A stretch of 64,000 nt of DNA from Ramlibacter sp. WS9 (GTDB taxonomy: Bacteria > Pseudomonadota > Gammaproteobacteria > Burkholderiales > Burkholderiaceae_C), in contig NZ_RKMB01000030.1 in NCBI RefSeq assembly GCF_003797765.1, forward strand, positions 1 through 64,000. Reading direction: 5' to 3'. The notes below the pieces were generated by a model. It was not told the origin of the DNA, ran no database searches, and was given only the letters and a program-made list of their open reading frames with translations. The position numbers and the translations under genes were made by a program. Shown piece by piece: positions 61,005 through 64,000 of this stretch (position 1 is the stretch's first letter; every line of letters begins with the position of its first letter).

Positions 61005-61460
61005 ATGGCGAAGCTCGCTCCCAGTCCCGCCGGCTTCTTTCGTGGAGCAAAGCTTGTCCTTCTGCTGCTGTTTCATCCGGAACGGTTTTTGGAGTTGCAG
61101 GCAGAAGACAGTGCGAGATTGAGCGCGTCTCCGAATTCTGGCCCTGCCGAAGGTGTTCACGTTGTTCGCCGTGCGTTCTTCTCGTCTTTAGCCTTGGTCG
61201 CAGCTTCGGCCTCGGTGGGTTACATCGTTGGAGCCATCATTGGGCGTGCGGGGTGTGCACCTCCTTCAGTCCTGGCGTGGCTGCAAATTCTGGGCGCAAG
61301 TCTTCTTCTTTGGGGTACTCTGTTCATCCGGGGCTGGGAAATTCAAACATATGGCGGAGCGACCCTTACGGAGCGAGTCAATCAATGGATTTATCGAACT
61401 CTGTACTGTCTGGGTACTGCTGTTGTGGTTTTCTCGCTAGCATGGCCTCAGTGCAAATGA
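61005..61460 (+). CDS. Cassette 9: membrane protein
   Basis: A 151-residue protein with three membrane helices in the second half (FFSSLALVAASASVGYIVGA, LAWLQILGASLLLWGTLFI, TLYCLGTAVVVFSLAW) after a polar N-terminus. It looks like the polytopic channel-like cassette proteins often seen in integrons, but no family was assigned. Starts 11 bp from the crossover. Base composition is visibly less GC-rich than the backbone. Confidence 0.72.
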   Translation: MAKLAPSPAGFFRGAKLVLLLLFHPERFLELQAEDSARLSASPNSGPAEGVHVVRRAFFSSLALVAASASVGYIVGAIIGRAGCAPPSVLAWLQILGASLLLWGTLFIRGWEIQTYGGATLTERVNQWIYRTLYCLGTAVVVFSLAWPQCK

Positions 61461-61461
61461 G

Positions 61462-61551
61462 GGCTAACAAGGCGGTCAACGCGGACACGCAAGCCTGTCC
61501 GTGCGCTGCGCGCACTCGTATCCTTGCGCGCCGGTTACCTCTACGTTAGAC
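61462..61551 (+). other. attC9 (90-bp, diverged type)
   Basis: GGCTAAC to GTTAGAC, 90 bp. The arms (ggcggtcaacgcggacacgc on the left, gcgccggttacctctac on the right) are related to attC4 and attC10 but differ most from the main family. Confidence 0.88.
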
Positions 61552-61554
61552 GCC

Positions 61555-62052
61555 ATGAATCCAGACGAGCGCAAATCCCTGGCGGCTGCATACGTCTCGC
61601 ATCACTCAGAACCCCATGTCTGGGACAAAGACCTCGTGCTTGTTGAGCGGGACAATAGCGCCACGGAGTGGGCCATTGACGCCGTGATGGACATCGCCTA
61701 CGAGCGGCCCGAAGACCTATGGGAGTTTGTTCTAGACGTGCTGCGCCGGAATCCTCCCGCCGAGGTTCTAGAAGTCTTGGCGGCCGGGCCGCTGGAAGAC
61801 TATTTGGCGAAGTGTGGAGAAAAAGTGATCGAGCGGGTTGAGGAGAGGCGAAGGTTGATCCCGCATTTCGAAGCCTACTCGGTGGCGTCTGGCAGAACAG
61901 CATGTCCGCTGAGGTTTGGGCTCGTGTGCAAGCATGCTGGGACAGATCCGGATGGGATGATGGCGTCTAACTTGTCCGTCAACTCGGACGCCTTGCGGCG
62001 TCCGGTCGCTACGCTCCCTCCTGGCGCAAGTCGCCGGTTACGTCTACGTTAA
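61555..62052 (+). CDS. Cassette 10: DUF6869-like protein reading through its attC
   Basis: A 165-residue ORF from ATG 61555. Residues about 1-120 are a compact helical domain with WAIDAVMDIAYERPEDLWEF and VLDVLRRNPPAEVLEVLAAGPLEDYL, the pattern of DUF6869 (from memory), a family often found in cassettes. No stop occurs before attC10, so the last 30 residues are translated attC sequence, ending at the TAA of GTTAAAC. The function of the family is unknown. Confidence 0.78.
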   Translation: MNPDERKSLAAAYVSHHSEPHVWDKDLVLVERDNSATEWAIDAVMDIAYERPEDLWEFVLDVLRRNPPAEVLEVLAAGPLEDYLAKCGEKVIERVEERRRLIPHFEAYSVASGRTACPLRFGLVCKHAGTDPDGMMASNLSVNSDALRRPVATLPPGASRRLRLR

Positions 62053-62054
62053 AC
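61965..62054 (+). other. attC10 (90-bp type)
   Basis: GTCTAAC (a perfect RYYYAAC) to GTTAAAC, 90 bp, with arms close to those of attC4 (ttgtccgtcaactcggacgcc). It is translated in frame as the end of cassette 10. Confidence 0.9.
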
Positions 62055-62059
62055 CTCAC

Positions 62060-62413
62060 ATGGCACCGCTCTTGTTCATTGCGATTGCGGGACTCATTTG
62101 GGGAGTGGTCCGCATCACGCCTTGGCCCGAATCAGCAGGGGGCCTCCTTGTGACGCAACTTCTCGCCGCAGTTGCAATGCTATTCGGGCCTATCCTTGCC
62201 ATGGCGTATATTTCCACCGCTCTTACAAGGCGTGCGGTGACCAAAGTCGGCGCTATGTGGTGCCAGGAAAACCAATTCTCGTTGGTTCGGGTTGAGATGC
62301 ATAAGAATCACTTCGCAGTCGTGTACAAAGATGGAGAAAGGAAGGGGCGCGCGAAGTTTCGCGTGAAGTTCGTCCTGACAACATGGCACGTGCGGGAAGT
62401 GATTTGGCTATGA
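62060..62413 (+). CDS. Cassette 11: small membrane protein
   Basis: A 117-residue protein with two membrane helices (LLFIAIAGLIWGVVRIT, LLAAVAMLFGPILAMAYIST) followed by a basic soluble tail (EMHKNHFAVVYKDGERKGRAKFR) that looks like a small beta unit. ATG is 12 bp from the crossover. No family recognised. Unlike most neighbours, the stop (62411-62413) is 20 bp before attC11. Confidence 0.7.
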   Translation: MAPLLFIAIAGLIWGVVRITPWPESAGGLLVTQLLAAVAMLFGPILAMAYISTALTRRAVTKVGAMWCQENQFSLVRVEMHKNHFAVVYKDGERKGRAKFRVKFVLTTWHVREVIWL

Positions 62414-62432
62414 CAAGCGCTGTTGACGCGAG

Positions 62433-62519
62433 GTTTAACTTGTCAATCGACACGGACCCACAACAGCAGGCTGCGGCTTCGCCGCTCATGTTGGTGGTCC
62501 GGTCATCTCTACGTTAGCC
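62433..62519 (+). other. attC11 (87-bp family)
   Basis: GTTTAAC to GTTAGCC, 87 bp. Confidence 0.93.
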
Positions 62520-62526
62520 TGCAGAA

Positions 62527-63123
62527 ATGATTCAGCGTCTCCCTTGCGTCCAATGCGGGGACCTCATTCACCCCGACACAGCTTCGGCGAATGCGGGGCT
62601 TTGCATGCCCTGTAAGGGCGGCTATCGCGACCGAATTGAAGAAGGCAAGCGCCAGCGCGAACGCGACCGTGAATATGCGAAAAGCGCGGAATCCTTGTAC
62701 TGGCAAGACCTCGTGCGACGGGTTCATAAGACTTCCGAAGGTTTCAATGGTCTTCGAGCAGAAGAACAAACGTACTTCGCGGTAAGCTGCCTGATCGGCG
62801 AGGTGTACAACGGTGGCTTCGATCAGTTTTTCTCCAACAGCAGTGGGGCGTACTATCTCCTGGCTCTAGATGGTCTCCGAGCTCTTGGTGCCGATACGTG
62901 TGCGGCGCTTCTGCTCAAGGCGAAGGAAGTGCTCTTCGTAGACCGCCGGGTTCCAATAGATCGCGAGGAGCGGTTGGAGCTAATGCCAACTTTTAAGGAT
63001 GAATCGGCCACCGAATGGGCGCAACTCGAACCGCTGGACAAGGCATTTTGGGCGGATCCCGACAAACTAGGCGAACGATGCCAGACCTATGCACATGAGA
63101 ATCAGTTGTACGCTGCTGGCTAA
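62527..63123 (+). CDS. Cassette 12: DMP19/DUF4375-like protein with N-terminal zinc-ribbon-like motif
   Basis: A 198-residue protein. The N-terminus has two CxxC pairs (LPCVQCGD and GLCMPCKGG), so it probably binds zinc. Residues about 75-180 resemble DUF4375/DMP19 (LIGEVYNGGFDQFFSNSSGAYY). DMP19 proteins are DNA mimics in Neisseria, but most family members are uncharacterised. The stop is in attC12. Confidence 0.8.
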   Translation: MIQRLPCVQCGDLIHPDTASANAGLCMPCKGGYRDRIEEGKRQRERDREYAKSAESLYWQDLVRRVHKTSEGFNGLRAEEQTYFAVSCLIGEVYNGGFDQFFSNSSGAYYLLALDGLRALGADTCAALLLKAKEVLFVDRRVPIDREERLELMPTFKDESATEWAQLEPLDKAFWADPDKLGERCQTYAHENQLYAAG

Positions 63124-63204
63124 CTGGTCAATCGACGCGGACCCACAACAGCAGGCTGCGGCTTCGCCGCTCATGTTGGTGGTCCGGTCATCTCTACGTT
63201 GTGC
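63118..63204 (+). other. attC12 (87-bp family)
   Basis: GGCTAAC to GTTGTGC, 87 bp. The left arm reads tggtcaatcgac, one change from the family. Confidence 0.92.
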
Positions 63205-63282
63205 CGCACGCAAAGCAGCTCTTGCCAGCGCGAATGCCCTTGCCCTACATTCAGCTGAGAAACTTACTAGAAGGGGAAGAGA

Positions 63283-63651
63283 ATGGGTATCTTCGGTTCA
63301 TTGCTTGGATTCGTTCTGGGCGTAGTAGTTGTCAGGGCTTTTATGCTCGACAACGTGGAGGAACTCGGTTGGCGGATTTTTTGGAGCGAGGTCCAGGGCG
63401 GGAGAGCAGGGGAACTCGGTAACGTAGCGAGTTCTGCAACTTTCTTGAAATGCTTTGTCGGTGGCATCGTTGGCGCTGCTTTGGGCGGATTCGTTGGCGA
63501 ACGAATGGGGGGCGTTCCTACGGACCCGAAAACGGGGCTGCCCCCGCTGAAGGTTGAGACGAAGAAATGCCCCTTCTGTGCCGAGGAAATCATGAAGGAA
63601 GCTGTCGTTTGCAAGCACTGCAACCGGGACGTTCCGACTCAAGCGACCTAG
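63283..63651 (+). CDS. Cassette 13: membrane protein with C-terminal zinc ribbon
   Basis: A 122-residue protein with an N-terminal helix (SLLGFVLGVVVVRAFML), a Gly-rich second helix (FVGGIVGAALGGFVGER) and a C-terminal zinc ribbon CPFCAEEIMKEAVVCKHC. Such membrane-plus-ribbon proteins are common and uncharacterised. The ATG is 84 bp from the crossover, farther than in the other cassettes. Confidence 0.78.
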   Translation: MGIFGSLLGFVLGVVVVRAFMLDNVEELGWRIFWSEVQGGRAGELGNVASSATFLKCFVGGIVGAALGGFVGERMGGVPTDPKTGLPPLKVETKKCPFCAEEIMKEAVVCKHCNRDVPTQAT

Positions 63652-63710
63652 CTTTCCAAGCGATGCGCCGAATCCTCGTGACAACGCGCTGGTAGCGTAT
63701 GGGTCGTCCG

Positions 63711-63797
63711 GCACAACATGTCAATCGACACGGACCCACAACAGCAGGAGGCGGCGTCGCCGCGTGTGTTGGTGGTCCGGTCATTTCTACGTTAAAG
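63711..63797 (+). other. attC13 (87-bp family)
   Basis: GCACAAC to GTTAAAG, 87 bp, last complete attC in the window. The array continues. Confidence 0.93.
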
Positions 63798-63808
63798 GGC
63801 AGAAGAGC

Positions 63809-64000
63809 ATGGGTCTGAGCGCTGGGGCAATTTACGTGTCAGAGGCTGGCGTGGGAAAAGACCTTGCTGAACGCCTTGGTCTCATCAAGCCGGGTAGCGC
63901 GCCGGTCAAGCACGCCGAAAAGGGCTTCGACGTGGAGGACGGCCTTCGTATCGGCGCAGCCGACGGCTCATGGAGTTGCATTCTCGGCAGCCCGCATGCG
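63809..64000 (+). CDS. Cassette 14: hypothetical protein, cut by the window edge
   Basis: The first 64 codons of an ORF starting 18 bp after the crossover (MGLSAGAIYVSEAGVGKDL, later ADGSWSCILGSPHA). It is soluble in character. No family is recognised from this fragment. Confidence 0.6.
   Translation, partial: MGLSAGAIYVSEAGVGKDLAERLGLIKPGSAPVKHAEKGFDVEDGLRIGAADGSWSCILGSPHA

Noticed and set aside
57768..63797. Regularly spaced repeats as a CRISPR array
   Set aside because: Repeats are 87-90 bp, imperfect palindromes with conserved GTT cores, and the intervals are 0.3-0.7 kb with ORFs. This is an attC array.

Overview
The window is 64 kb of GC-rich chromosome. Codon use, gene families (EpsL/EpsE, LivFGHM plus acyl-CoA ligase, DUF2147, DUF6600) and the dispersed intergenic repeats all fit a Burkholderiales bacterium, most likely Comamonadaceae (Variovorax/Ramlibacter-like). 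The taxonomic call is inference from gene content, since no rRNA gene is present. Genes are dense and many overlap by 4 bp, and no insertion sequence, prophage, CRISPR array or tRNA was seen.

Layout. 0-5 kb: a flavin-reductase-like protein, a thioredoxin/CcdA/DUF2147 operon, and a divergent two-component system. 4.8-7 kb: amino-sugar catabolism (nagA and a SIS-type deaminase). 7-14 kb: a FecR/DUF6600 envelope protein, then a reduced exopolysaccharide locus (decayed initiating glycosyltransferase, EpsL-like barrel, EpsE/Wza-type exporter, galE) and three tiny ORFs. 14-19 kb: a PD-(D/E)XK-like protein, a DMT exporter, and alkylation repair (ogt, Ada-AlkA fusion). 19-24 kb: envelope sugar genes (algC-type mutase, waaC, waaA). 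24-31 kb: a very large lipoprotein subtilase, a GNAT protein, a triple-PAS kinase and an M23 peptidase. 31-41 kb: an aldehyde dehydrogenase divergent from a TetR-led operon (SDR, carboxylase beta, acyl-CoA dehydrogenase, carboxylase alpha, second dehydrogenase, thioesterase) that most resembles the acyclic-terpene (Atu) or leucine/isovalerate (Liu) type of branched acyl-CoA degradation. 41-53 kb: an AI-2E/PerM protein and a branched-chain amino-acid-type ABC importer (LivHMGF) with three homologous binding proteins and an acyl-CoA ligase. 53-56 kb: crotonase, acyl-CoA thioesterase and an Atm1-type ABC exporter.

The most notable region is 55.9-64 kb, a chromosomal integron. It has a complete IntI tyrosine recombinase with the integron-specific insert, a perfect LexA box over its promoter, an attI-like site, and a cassette array that runs off the right edge. 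Thirteen attC sites are visible (ten of a near-identical 87-bp family, three of a 90-bp type), delimiting fourteen cassettes. Cassettes encode small membrane proteins, a VOC protein, DUF6869- and DUF4375-like proteins and a zinc-ribbon protein. Three cassettes are diverged copies of one another, almost identical in length, with no convincing ORF.

A second theme is two-armed inverted repeats. Two large ones (about 400 bp at 30.4-30.9 kb and about 260 bp at 47.2-47.5 kb) fill whole intergenic gaps. Smaller dispersed ones end or interrupt reading frames: the C-termini of the flavin reductase, the SDR and LivG, and the middle of the carboxylase beta subunit.
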